NCBI GenBank assembly: GCA_937868145.1
Contig: CALMMH010000795.1
Span: forward strand, 1-5,518
Direction: 5' to 3'
DNA from: an uncultured Phycisphaerales bacterium
Lineage (GTDB): Bacteria; Planctomycetota; Phycisphaerae; Sedimentisphaerales; Anaerobacaceae
DNA: 5,518 nucleotides
Shown: piece by piece, positions 1 to 5,360 of the stretch
How positions within the stretch are numbered: position 1 is the first letter of the stretch
Layout of the letters: each line of letters starts with the position of its first letter
Translations under genes and position numbers: made by a program
The notes under the pieces: generated by a model
The model's input: only the letters and a program-made list of their open reading frames with translations
Told to the model about the DNA's origin: nothing
The model's database searches: none

Positions 1-25
1 CCCGGGTAAGAAGTTCCACGCTGCG

Positions 26-301
26 GTGGGGGTTCGGAACGCTCGAATCCTGGCGAGTCAACCACCGTTTATCAGAAGAGGGAAAGCACATGGCAGGTTC
101 GCGGTGGGTCTTCGGTATGAGCGAGAGGTGCATGAGTACCTTTCGACGCTCGCACTTGGCCGGCCGGAACTGGTTTTCTTGCAAGGTCCGTGGGTGGAGT
201 TCCTGGATCAGTCCGGAAAGCGCTGGTGTCAGCCAGATGCAGTTGAGCCTGACGTACAATTCCGGCTCGGGGTCCACGACGCTGGATATTCCGACGATTA
301 G
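26..301 (+). pseudogene. Truncated phage-type nuclease-like protein, 5' fragment running into fliD
   Basis: The frame is open to the left window edge; the first usable start is GTG at 26, but the true start may lie outside. Up to about base 244 the protein reads like a small phage- or prophage-associated protein. It has a basic N-terminus, then GLRYEREVHEYL (about residues 28-39), then GPWVEFLDQSGKRWCQPDA (about residues 54-72). From memory of that family, the block ending in QPD is followed by an E-x-K strand, as in PD-(D/E)XK-type nucleases, so the D of QPD could be one catalytic acid. The E-x-K strand is absent here. After QPDAV the frame loses all family character and stops at 301, while the +1-shifted frame becomes FliD. 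I read it as a 5' fragment fused to fliD DNA. The nuclease assignment is inference; no catalytic core is complete, so it is probably non-functional as written. Confidence 0.5.
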
Positions 302-1382
302 CCAGTCCACTGTCGGGGGCAGCGTCGCAGCCAGTCTCGCAGGTTTCACGGGGACGGATTTTGTCGAAACGCAATCCGCGCAGGATTCGAGGTTCAAGGT
401 GGACGGCTACCCGCTGGGGGCGGACGAGTGGATCACGCGCAGCTCGAACACGGTCAGCGACGTCATCTCGGGCGTGGCGCTCCACCTGCTGGACATCGGG
501 ACCGTGAACGTGAGTCTGACGCGGGACACCGAGACGATCAAGGAGAAACTCAATACCTGGGTGGAGGCCTACAACGAGGTCGTGATGTATATCGACGAGA
601 ACACCAGTTACGATAAGGATACGGGAGAGGCCGGGATCCTGATGAGCGATCAGACGATCACGAGCATGCTGAGCAACCTGCGTCGCACGCTGATCCAGCG
701 GACCAACGGTTTCGTGATCGATGTCGACAGCTTCCTGATGCCCGGGCAGATCGGTCTCGAACTCGACGGCGACGGGATGCTGAGCCTGGACAGCGACGCT
801 CTGTCCGACGCGCTGACAGAGGACTACCTGGCGGTGCTCGCACTCATCGGCGCCGACAAATCGGGCAGCTCCAACAGCAACACGATCGAGTTCTACAGCG
901 CATCGAGCGAAAACACGACCGCCGGCACCTATGATGTGGAAGTGACGGTTTCGGGGGGGACCATCACGAGCGCCAGGATCAAACTGAAGAGCGAAACGAC
1001 CTGGCGGGATGCTTCGTTCAGCGAGAACATCGTCATGGGCAACAGCATATTCAACGAGTACAACACGGCGGTCTATCCGGAGAGCGGCCTGGCGTTGACC
1101 GTCGATTTGAGCAAGGACGGCACCCACACCGCGACGGTGCGAGTCAAGCAGGGATTCACCGGGGCCATGGAGGATGTTCTGGACGGCATCCTCAAGACGA
1201 CCAACGGCATGTTGACTCTCGATCAGGATCAGGTCCAGACTCAAATCGACCGCTTGCAGGACCAGATCGACAGGGAGGAAGAACGCCTCGAGGGCGTGGA
1301 GGAACGGCTGATGTCGAAGTACGCCCGGTTGGAGAAGGTCCTGACGCTGCTGCAGAACCAGACGGCCGCTCTCGGAAGCTAG
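237..1382 (+). CDS. fliD: Flagellar filament cap protein FliD (hook-associated protein 2), 5'-truncated
   Basis: FliD is exported through the flagellar secretion gate and forms the cap under which flagellin polymerises. Only the middle and C-terminal part is present, 381 residues counted from ATG 237. Residues 41-98 carry the FliD core, including DSRFKVDGYP (50-59) and SNTVSDVISGVALHL (70-84), and residues 101-125 contain EKLNTWVEAYNEV. Residues about 228-305 form a beta-rich insert starting AGTYDVEVTVSG, seen in longer FliD proteins. The end, residues about 330-381, is the charged D0 coiled coil (QIDRLQDQIDREEERLEGVEERL, split over 337-358) with KYARLEKVLTLLQNQ near the terminus, as is typical. 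The usual N-terminal D0 helix and its LVSQLM-type motif are missing. An ATG at 90 keeps the frame open and has a GAGG upstream, but residues encoded by 90-236 are rich in R, W, S and C and look like the out-of-frame shadow of the fragment at 26. The 237 start is therefore nominal: the true gene begins in sequence not present here. It converges on flhB. Confidence 0.85.
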   Translation: MQLSLTYNSGSGSTTLDIPTISQSTVGGSVAASLAGFTGTDFVETQSAQDSRFKVDGYPLGADEWITRSSNTVSDVISGVALHLLDIGTVNVSLTRDTETIKEKLNTWVEAYNEVVMYIDENTSYDKDTGEAGILMSDQTITSMLSNLRRTLIQRTNGFVIDVDSFLMPGQIGLELDGDGMLSLDSDALSDALTEDYLAVLALIGADKSGSSNSNTIEFYSASSENTTAGTYDVEVTVSGGTITSARIKLKSETTWRDASFSENIVMGNSIFNEYNTAVYPESGLALTVDLSKDGTHTATVRVKQGFTGAMEDVLDGILKTTNGMLTLDQDQVQTQIDRLQDQIDREEERLEGVEERLMSKYARLEKVLTLLQNQTAALGS

Positions 1383-1425
1383 GACCGCCCGGCTGCGATC
1401 TCGATCCCCCGCAACCGTCCGCGCG

Positions 1426-1444
1426 CTCGACGCCGGCGTGCGAG
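1426..1444. terminator. Small hairpin in the fliD/flhB convergent spacer, possible terminator
   Basis: The 69-base spacer between the two convergent stop codons contains an imperfect inverted repeat: CTCGACG (1426-1432), a CCGG loop, then CGTGCGAG (1437-1444), pairing over seven base pairs with one bulged G at 1440. On the plus strand it is followed by GCGGTTTCT, which has only three consecutive T. On the minus strand no T-tract follows. Position favours a shared terminator, but the missing U-run makes intrinsic termination doubtful. Confidence 0.3.
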
Positions 1445-1451
1445 GCGGTTT

Positions 1452-2534
1452 CTACTTGGACATCTTGCGTTTCTGACGGAGACGGTAGATCATCGCGAGC
1501 ACTTCCGCGACCGCCATGTACAGATGTTCGGGAATGGGGTGTCCCGGTTTGACGGAGGCGAAGATGGCTCGGGCGATCTCCGGCCGCTGCACGATCGGAA
1601 TCCCGTAGGACCGGCCGATCTGCATGATTTTCTGAGCCATGTGATCGGCGCCCTTGGCCAGCAGAATGGGAGCCGGCATGGTCTTGGGGTCATACCGGAG
1701 GGCCACGGCCACGTGCGTCGGGTTCACCAGGATGACGTTGGCCTTGGGCACATCGTGGCGAAGCCGCCTCATGGATATCTCGATTTGAAGCCGGCGGATG
1801 CGGGCTTTGATCTGGGGCGAACCCTCGGTGTCCTTGCGTTCCTGCTTGACCTCCTCGCGGGTCATTTTCAGTTCCTGGATGTACTGCCATTTCTGATAGA
1901 CTGCGTCCGTGAGGCCGATGATCAGCACGGCGACGCCCACCCGGATGAGCAGGCCCAGGATGATGTCGGCCAGGGCCGCCATGAGCTGGTTGGACCAGGC
2001 CCACCGCAGCGTCGCCAGGATCTCCAGGCGGTCCCTCAGATAGACCCACACGATGATGCTGACGAACGTCAGTTTCAAGACCGAGACCAGCAGGTGGACC
2101 AGAGACCGCTTGTTCAACGCGTTCCCCAGGACGCGGGCGGGATTGATGACGTCCCACCGCAGTTGGATGGCCGAAGGAGTGAACGTCAGGCCGCCGACCA
2201 GGGCGCTGGCCAGGACGCCGCCGACGGCCAGGATGCCCAGGATCGGCATCAGCACGACGAGCACGTCCATGGTGTCGCTGTGGATCATGTGCAGGAACGT
2301 CTGGGTGTCGGAGAACGGGGAGGAGGAAGCGGGAGCCGAGAGTCCCTGTTCGATCTTCCGCTGGCACCACTGGTACAGGTCGGGCCCCAGGGTCGCCAGG
2401 GCGGTCAGCAAAGCCAGAAGCGTCAGGGCCGTCGCGAGTTCCTGGCTCTGCGGAAGCTGCCCCGACTCGCGCGCCTTGTTGAGCCGACGCGAGGTTGGTT
2501 GTTCTGTTTTTTCAGCGGCTGGTTTCTCGGCCAT
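1452..2534 (-). CDS. flhB: Flagellar export switch protein FlhB
   Basis: FlhB is the inner-membrane protein of the flagellar type III export apparatus that switches export from rod/hook to filament substrates after self-cleavage. It is 360 residues, the usual length. The N-terminus MAEKPAAEKTEQPTSRRLNK followed by ARESGQLPQS is the family opening and fixes the ATG at 2534. Hydrophobic segments lie at about 32-50, 90-115, 145-165 and 185-208, followed by a charged cytoplasmic linker (about 215-262). The autocleavage motif NPTH is at 271-274, with cleavage expected between N271 and P272. The C-terminal domain follows the family, with GADHMAQKIMQIGR (295-308), IPIVQRPEIARAIF (312-325) and AVAEVLAMIYRL (341-352). 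There is no Shine-Dalgarno sequence before the ATG; the preceding bases are a heptamer array and a short AAGACCG. It is the last gene of the minus-strand operon, 116 bases after fliR. The NPTH position and the fliOPQR neighbours make flagellar FlhB far likelier than an injectisome SctU. Confidence 0.97.
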   Translation of the reverse strand: MAEKPAAEKTEQPTSRRLNKARESGQLPQSQELATALTLLALLTALATLGPDLYQWCQRKIEQGLSAPASSSPFSDTQTFLHMIHSDTMDVLVVLMPILGILAVGGVLASALVGGLTFTPSAIQLRWDVINPARVLGNALNKRSLVHLLVSVLKLTFVSIIVWVYLRDRLEILATLRWAWSNQLMAALADIILGLLIRVGVAVLIIGLTDAVYQKWQYIQELKMTREEVKQERKDTEGSPQIKARIRRLQIEISMRRLRHDVPKANVILVNPTHVAVALRYDPKTMPAPILLAKGADHMAQKIMQIGRSYGIPIVQRPEIARAIFASVKPGHPIPEHLYMAVAEVLAMIYRLRQKRKMSK

Positions 2535-2544
2535 CGGTCTTGGG

Positions 2545-2579
2545 ATCTGTTATCTGTTATTTGCCATTTGAAATCTCAG
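2545..2579. repeat. Five-unit heptamer array upstream of flhB
   Basis: On the plus strand five consecutive 7-base units start at 2545, 2552, 2559, 2566 and 2573. The first two are identical (ATCTGTT). The next two begin ATTTG, and the last begins ATCT. The rough consensus is ATYTGNN. The array is AT-rich in a GC-rich neighbourhood and ends 10 bases upstream of the flhB ATG, occupying the place where a ribosome binding site would be. I see the periodicity directly; that it belongs to a dispersed repeat family is inference. Confidence 0.6.
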
Positions 2580-2623
2580 AGGAGGCGCCGGAGCCCAGGC
2601 GGGTTCCCGAGGTCATCCAGAGG

Positions 2624-2651
2624 ACAAATCGTACATTGTCGATCGTCGATT
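2624..2651. repeat. Four-unit degenerate heptamer array at the fliR stop
   Basis: On the plus strand four 7-base units start at 2624, 2631, 2638 and 2645. The last two are GTCGATC and GTCGATT; the first two are diverged but keep the phase. The final base overlaps the fliR stop codon (2651-2653). It is AT-richer than the flanking genes. About 44 bases of GC-rich DNA without a clear hairpin separate it from the array next to flhB. Confidence 0.45.
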
Positions 2652-3394
2652 CAAAGCGGCAACAGTTTGGCCATCCAATCGGCCATCTCCGTCACGAAGC
2701 CTGCGATGAACGGCAGGAACGCCGCGACCAGGAATAACCCCAGCGCCACGCGGGCCGGCAGGCTGACCGTCAGAATGTCCATCTCCGGCACCAGGCGGGA
2801 GAACAACGCCAGGGCCACCATCAGGACCAGGAACGCTCCCAGCAACGGGGCCGCCAGGCGAAGGCCGGCCATGAACATGACCGAACCGGCGCTGACCACG
2901 CTCTCGACGAGCACTTCCAGTCTCGGCATCGTGCCCGCGGGATATGCGTCGTAGCTCCTCGACAGGACGCGTAGAAACAGGTGATGCCCGTTGGCGCTGA
3001 GGAACAGCAGGATGAACACCATCTCCATCAGGCTCGACAACTCGCCGGCTTCTTCGCCCTTGAGCGGATCGACGATTTCGGAGATGGTCATGCCCATCTG
3101 CTGTTCCGCGACGCGTCCGCTGAACTGGACGACCGCGAACAGCAATGCGGCGATCAATCCGAGGGCCAGACCGTAGACGGCCTCGCCCGCGAGCAGGAAG
3201 ATCGCCTCCACCACCGAGAGTTCCACCGGATGGATCGCCAGGGGTTTGTAGATGTAGAAGAAGATGGACAGAAGCGTCGCGATGGCGCCTTTGACGAGAG
3301 GGGGGATGGCCGGCCATCCGAAAACCGGAAGCACCAGGAAGAAGCCGGAGATGCGGGCCATGATCAGGCCCAGGCCGAGCAGCATGGGAAACAT
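2651..3394 (-). CDS. fliR: Flagellar export gate protein FliR
   Basis: FliR is an integral membrane component of the export gate, assembling with FliP and FliQ into the helical channel for unfolded flagellar substrates. The protein is 247 residues, close to the usual 250-260. Family landmarks are MARISGFFLVLPVFG (12-26) with IPPLVKGA (30-37), the EAVYGLALG segment (71-79), FSGRVAEQQMGM (91-102), DPLKG (109-113), LRLAAPLLGAFLVLMVALAL (178-197), SRLVPEMD (199-206) and SLPARVALGL (211-220). Several long hydrophobic helices span nearly the whole protein. The ATG at 3394 is supported by an AAGGTG ribosome binding site five bases upstream. fliQ lies 60 bases upstream and flhB 116 bases downstream, the standard fliP-Q-R-flhB order. 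The stop codon touches a degenerate heptamer array. The injectisome homologue SctT is an alternative on paper but is excluded by the fliO and fliD context. Confidence 0.96.
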   Translation of the reverse strand: MFPMLLGLGLIMARISGFFLVLPVFGWPAIPPLVKGAIATLLSIFFYIYKPLAIHPVELSVVEAIFLLAGEAVYGLALGLIAALLFAVVQFSGRVAEQQMGMTISEIVDPLKGEEAGELSSLMEMVFILLFLSANGHHLFLRVLSRSYDAYPAGTMPRLEVLVESVVSAGSVMFMAGLRLAAPLLGAFLVLMVALALFSRLVPEMDILTVSLPARVALGLFLVAAFLPFIAGFVTEMADWMAKLLPL

Positions 3395-3399
3395 CGGGT

Positions 3400-3405
3400 C
3401 ACCTT
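3400..3405 (-). promoter_or_regulatory. Ribosome binding site of fliR
   Basis: AAGGTG on the minus strand lies five bases before the ATG at 3394. It supports that start over the second methionine codon three codons later (residue 4). Confidence 0.6.
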
Positions 3406-3454
3406 GGCCGATCGAAGTGCGGGGCGTACGGTTCTTTCAACGGCCTTGCCATCG

Positions 3455-3727
3455 TCAGTTCCCTCCCATGCTTTGGATCAGAGCGAAGATCTCCACGGTG
3501 AAACGCAGCGTCACCTGGAGCATCCAGCCGCTGAAGATCAATGTCACGACGCCCAGGGCCAGCAGCTTGGGGATGAGCGTCAGGGTCATGTCCCGGATGG
3601 AAGTGACCGCCTGAAACAGCGTCACCGCGATGCCGACGACCATGCAGGTCAGCAGGATGGGCGCCGACAAGAGCAGGGCGGTCTCCAGTGTGTGTCTTCC
3701 GATGTAGAGGGCGAAACTATTGTCCAT
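3455..3727 (-). CDS. fliQ: Flagellar export gate protein FliQ
   Basis: FliQ is the small two-helix subunit of the flagellar export gate; several copies wrap the FliP/FliR core. The protein is 90 residues, exactly the family size. It has two hydrophobic hairpin helices at about 14-37 and 54-72, separated by the conserved FQAVTSIRDMTLTLIPKL segment (38-55), which is the FliQ signature. The preceding SAPILLTCMVVG (21-32) also matches the family. The ATG at 3727 lies 39 bases after the fliP stop. I see no clear Shine-Dalgarno sequence in front of it, so translation may depend on coupling to fliP. It is co-directional with fliP upstream and fliR downstream. Confidence 0.95.
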   Translation of the reverse strand: MDNSFALYIGRHTLETALLLSAPILLTCMVVGIAVTLFQAVTSIRDMTLTLIPKLLALGVVTLIFSGWMLQVTLRFTVEIFALIQSMGGN

Positions 3728-3766
3728 AGGTTATGTCCACGAAGGGGTTTCCACTCCGTTGCGTTC

Positions 3767-4684
3767 TCATCTGAATCCCAGGCTCAGACTCTTGGCCAGC
3801 AGGCCCCAGCCGTCCACCAGGATGAACAGGATCAGCTTGAACGGCAGCGAGATCATCGCCGGCGGCAACATCATCATGCCCGCGCTGAGCAGCACGCTGG
3901 CGATCACCATGTCGATCATGAGGAACGGGATGAACAGCAGACATCCGATTTCGAACGCCGTGCGGAACTCGCTGATGATGAACGCCGGCACCACGATGTG
4001 CAGCGGGATGTCGGTCGGAGTCGCCGGCGCGGGGGCCTTGGCCATCTCCACGAACAGCGACAGATCGCTCTTGCGGCTCTGGCGGAGCATGAAATCCTTC
4101 ATGCAATTGCCGGCGTTGAGGACGGCGGCCTCCAGCGACATCTGGTCGGCCAGATACGGACCGATCGCCTCGGCGTTCACTTTCGCGTAGGTCGGCGCCA
4201 TCGTGTACAGAGTCAGAAACATCGCCAGACCGATCACCGCGACCGTCGGAGGGATGCTCTGCGTGGTCAATGCCCGCCGGACGAACGACAGGACGATCAC
4301 GATTCGCGTGAAGGAAGTCATCATCACCAGCAGACTGGGCAGAATGGCCAGTGCGGCGAAGATCACCACCAGCTTGACCGGAGTGCCCCAGTCTCCTCCT
4401 CCCGACTTCTCCGAAGTCGCCTTCTCGAGGACGTCCAGCAGTTCGCCGACGCCCGGCATGTTGCCGCCGGGCGACGTCGGCATTGGCATATTGATCTGGG
4501 GGACGCCCGGCGGTCGGACGGTCGCGTTGTCGATTTGTCCGGCAGCAGGGACGGCGGCTGTCGCCACGATCAGCAGCATGCCCGCGATCCGGAGGACGGA
4601 TGACGGAAGGCGGAGGACGGAGAGAGCGGGCTTTGCGTCGGCCATCGGCGGTTTTCCGTCTGTCGTCAGGAGCTCGCGTGGCAT
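3767..4684 (-). CDS. fliP: Flagellar export gate protein FliP, with extended N-terminus
   Basis: FliP is the core ring protein of the flagellar export gate. It is 305 residues against a usual ~245, and the excess is N-terminal. Residues 1-35 are an unusual n-region, partly encoded by a heptamer repeat array. They are followed by a signal-peptide core (AGMLLIVATAAVPAAG, 34-49) with probable cleavage near residue 49, then a Pro/Gly/Asn-rich stretch to about 75. The family body begins near 100: MMTSFTRIVIVLSFVRRAL (121-139), FMLRQSRKSDLSLF (198-211), VPAFIISEFRTAFEIG (232-247) and AGMMMLPPAMISLPFKL (268-284), including the methionine-rich MMM loop thought to gate the channel. The ATG at 4684 directly abuts the fliO TAG and has a strong GGGGAGG site eight bases upstream, so I prefer it to the methionines at residues 14 and 36. 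The repeat-derived residues would then really be translated and presumably removed with the signal peptide. Confidence 0.96.
   Translation of the reverse strand: MPRELLTTDGKPPMADAKPALSVLRLPSSVLRIAGMLLIVATAAVPAAGQIDNATVRPPGVPQINMPMPTSPGGNMPGVGELLDVLEKATSEKSGGGDWGTPVKLVVIFAALAILPSLLVMMTSFTRIVIVLSFVRRALTTQSIPPTVAVIGLAMFLTLYTMAPTYAKVNAEAIGPYLADQMSLEAAVLNAGNCMKDFMLRQSRKSDLSLFVEMAKAPAPATPTDIPLHIVVPAFIISEFRTAFEIGCLLFIPFLMIDMVIASVLLSAGMMMLPPAMISLPFKLILFILVDGWGLLAKSLSLGFR
4588..4622 (-). repeat. Five-unit heptamer array inside the 5' end of fliP
   Basis: Read on the minus strand, five abutting 7-base units occupy 4622-4616, 4615-4609, 4608-4602, 4601-4595 and 4594-4588. The consensus is NTCCGTC: CTCCGTC for the first, single or double changes in the others, and the last the most diverged (CTCCGGA). 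The array encodes the internally repetitive SVLRLPSSVLR of FliP. Just upstream, 4633-4664 is another low-complexity tract with GACGACAGACGG-like repeats that may be part of the same element. Total length, 35 bases, is not a multiple of three, so insertion of the array alone would have shifted the frame. Confidence 0.65.
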
Positions 4685-5164
4685 CTAGTTTTCCTCCCCA
4701 TCGCAATCGGGCTGCCTGGAGGCATCGGTCCATATCTCGCCGACGGGGGTCAGCATGGTGATGCTCTCCTGGGTGCTTCCGATGAGCAGCCGTTGATTGC
4801 CCACTTCCACCAGATGGAGAGCCTTGCGGGGGCCCAGGCAGGTGGTTTCGATGACTCGGATCTCTCGGCCGGCCGTGTTCGTCATTCGGGGCAAGATCTT
4901 TTTGGATACGTACAAGGCCGCGATGGCCAGTCCCGCCACGATGCCCACCGAGAGCATCATGCGGACAAACAGAGCGTTGTTGTCCAAGCCTGACCCGGTC
5001 AGCGGCGGGGAATTGGGATCGTTCAAGAGGGACTTGGGCCCGGTTTCCGTCTGAGGCTGGACCTGCGCCGCACGGCTGGTGTACCGCGACGCCAAGCCGG
5101 CCCATCCGCCTCCCACGATCAGCAGGATGCACAGGGCTGCGATTCTCTTTCCGTTGCCGTTCAC
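4685..5164 (-). CDS. fliO: Flagellar biosynthesis protein FliO
   Basis: FliO is a small membrane protein that helps FliP assemble and is not itself part of the final channel. From the GTG at 5164 it has 159 residues. A basic N-terminus leads into a hydrophobic segment (about 8-24, IAALCILLIVGGGWAGLA), either a signal peptide or a first membrane helix. A polar Pro/Asn-rich region follows, then a transmembrane helix at about 64-87 (FVRMMLSVGIVAGLAIAALYV). The cytoplasmic domain carries LGPRKALHLVEVGNQRLLIG (110-129), the FliO signature. The start is uncertain. GTG 5164 has GAGGT nine bases upstream; TTG 5170 and ATG 5197 are alternatives. A TTG at 5251 also keeps the frame open, but it lies inside the sigma-54 promoter, upstream of the expected transcript start, and is unlikely. 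Its TAG abuts the fliP ATG with no gap. As the first gene behind the promoter, it heads the operon. Confidence 0.88.
   Translation of the reverse strand: MNGNGKRIAALCILLIVGGGWAGLASRYTSRAAQVQPQTETGPKSLLNDPNSPPLTGSGLDNNALFVRMMLSVGIVAGLAIAALYVSKKILPRMTNTAGREIRVIETTCLGPRKALHLVEVGNQRLLIGSTQESITMLTPVGEIWTDASRQPDCDGEEN
4693..4699 (-). promoter_or_regulatory. Ribosome binding site of fliP
   Basis: GGGGAGG on the minus strand, within the last codons of fliO, lies eight bases before the ATG at 4684. It is the strongest Shine-Dalgarno match in the window. It decides the fliP start upstream of the heptamer array and predicts translational coupling to fliO. Confidence 0.75.
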
Positions 5165-5173
5165 CTTCAATGG

Positions 5174-5178
5174 ACCTC
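5174..5178 (-). promoter_or_regulatory. Possible ribosome binding site of fliO
   Basis: GAGGT on the minus strand is nine bases before GTG 5164 and three bases before TTG 5170. ATG 5197 has no comparable site. This favours one of the two nearer starts but does not settle which. Confidence 0.4.
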
Positions 5179-5246
5179 GATGTCGTCGTGGCTGCATGCC
5201 GGACCGTTCACAAGCGGCCGCGCATGCTGCGCCGGAGAAGGGATGC

Positions 5247-5262
5247 TGCAAATCATGTGCCG
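5247..5262 (-). promoter_or_regulatory. Sigma-54 (RpoN) promoter for fliOPQR-flhB
   Basis: The minus strand reads CGGCACATGATTTGCA. Against the consensus TGGCAC-N5-TTGCA, ten of eleven defined positions match, and the invariant GG (5261-5260) and GC (5249-5248) are separated by exactly ten bases. Transcription would start about 12 bases beyond the -12 C, near 5236, giving an untranslated leader of roughly 70 bases to GTG 5164. Sigma-54 with a FleQ/FlrC-type activator is well known for middle flagellar genes in many bacteria; that this operon is so controlled is inference from the match and its location. Confidence 0.75.
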
Positions 5263-5287
5263 CCGGGGATGTGCGGCTTCCGGGTAT

Positions 5288-5304
5288 GCGAAAACAGGCG
5301 AAAA
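5288..5304. repeat. GCGAAAA direct repeat upstream of the sigma-54 promoter
   Basis: GCGAAAA occurs at 5288-5294 and 5298-5304 on the plus strand, ten bases apart, about one helical turn. It is 27-44 bases upstream of the -24 element. It may be chance, an activator-binding site, or part of a weak terminator (a GGCG/CGCC pairing at 5297-5314 followed by TGTTTT on the minus strand). Confidence 0.25.
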
Positions 5305-5360
5305 TCGGCCCGCCGGCTGGAGACTGGTCGAAGTGTCGAGAAACTATACAATCGCCGGGA

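Noticed and set aside
90..236. ATG at 90 as the true fliD start, with GAGG upstream
   Set aside because: The encoded residues have no FliD character and are the frame-shifted shadow of the nuclease-like fragment, whose own frame gives recognisable motifs over the same bases.
72..1244. 390-codon minus-strand open frame opposite fliD
   Set aside because: It is antisense to clear FliD sequence and crosses the fusion boundary at about 240 with no change in character, as a shadow would.
1524..2954. 476-codon open frame on the plus strand across flhB and fliR
   Set aside because: It is antisense to FlhB and FliR, with biased D/H/Q/R composition and no family motifs.
2981..4603. 540-codon open frame on the plus strand across fliR, fliQ and fliP
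   Set aside because: It is antisense to three well-supported genes. The protein is a low-complexity run of H, Q, D and R, typical of a GC-rich antisense shadow.
3717..5132. 471-codon open frame on the minus strand overlapping fliO and fliP
   Set aside because: It is an out-of-frame shadow rich in R, G, P and H; the FliO and FliP frames carry the family motifs.
1452..5164. Virulence-type injectisome export genes (SctR/S/T/U)
   Set aside because: The presence of fliO and fliD, the FlhB-type N-terminus and the absence of any injectisome-specific gene point to a flagellum.
5165..5251. TTG at 5251 as the fliO start
   Set aside because: It falls inside the TTGCA element of the sigma-54 promoter and upstream of the predicted transcript start; later GTG, TTG and ATG codons fit better.
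5340..5350. TATAGT on the minus strand as a sigma-70 -10 box
   Set aside because: No -35-like hexamer lies at a suitable distance, and the sigma-54 match downstream is much stronger.
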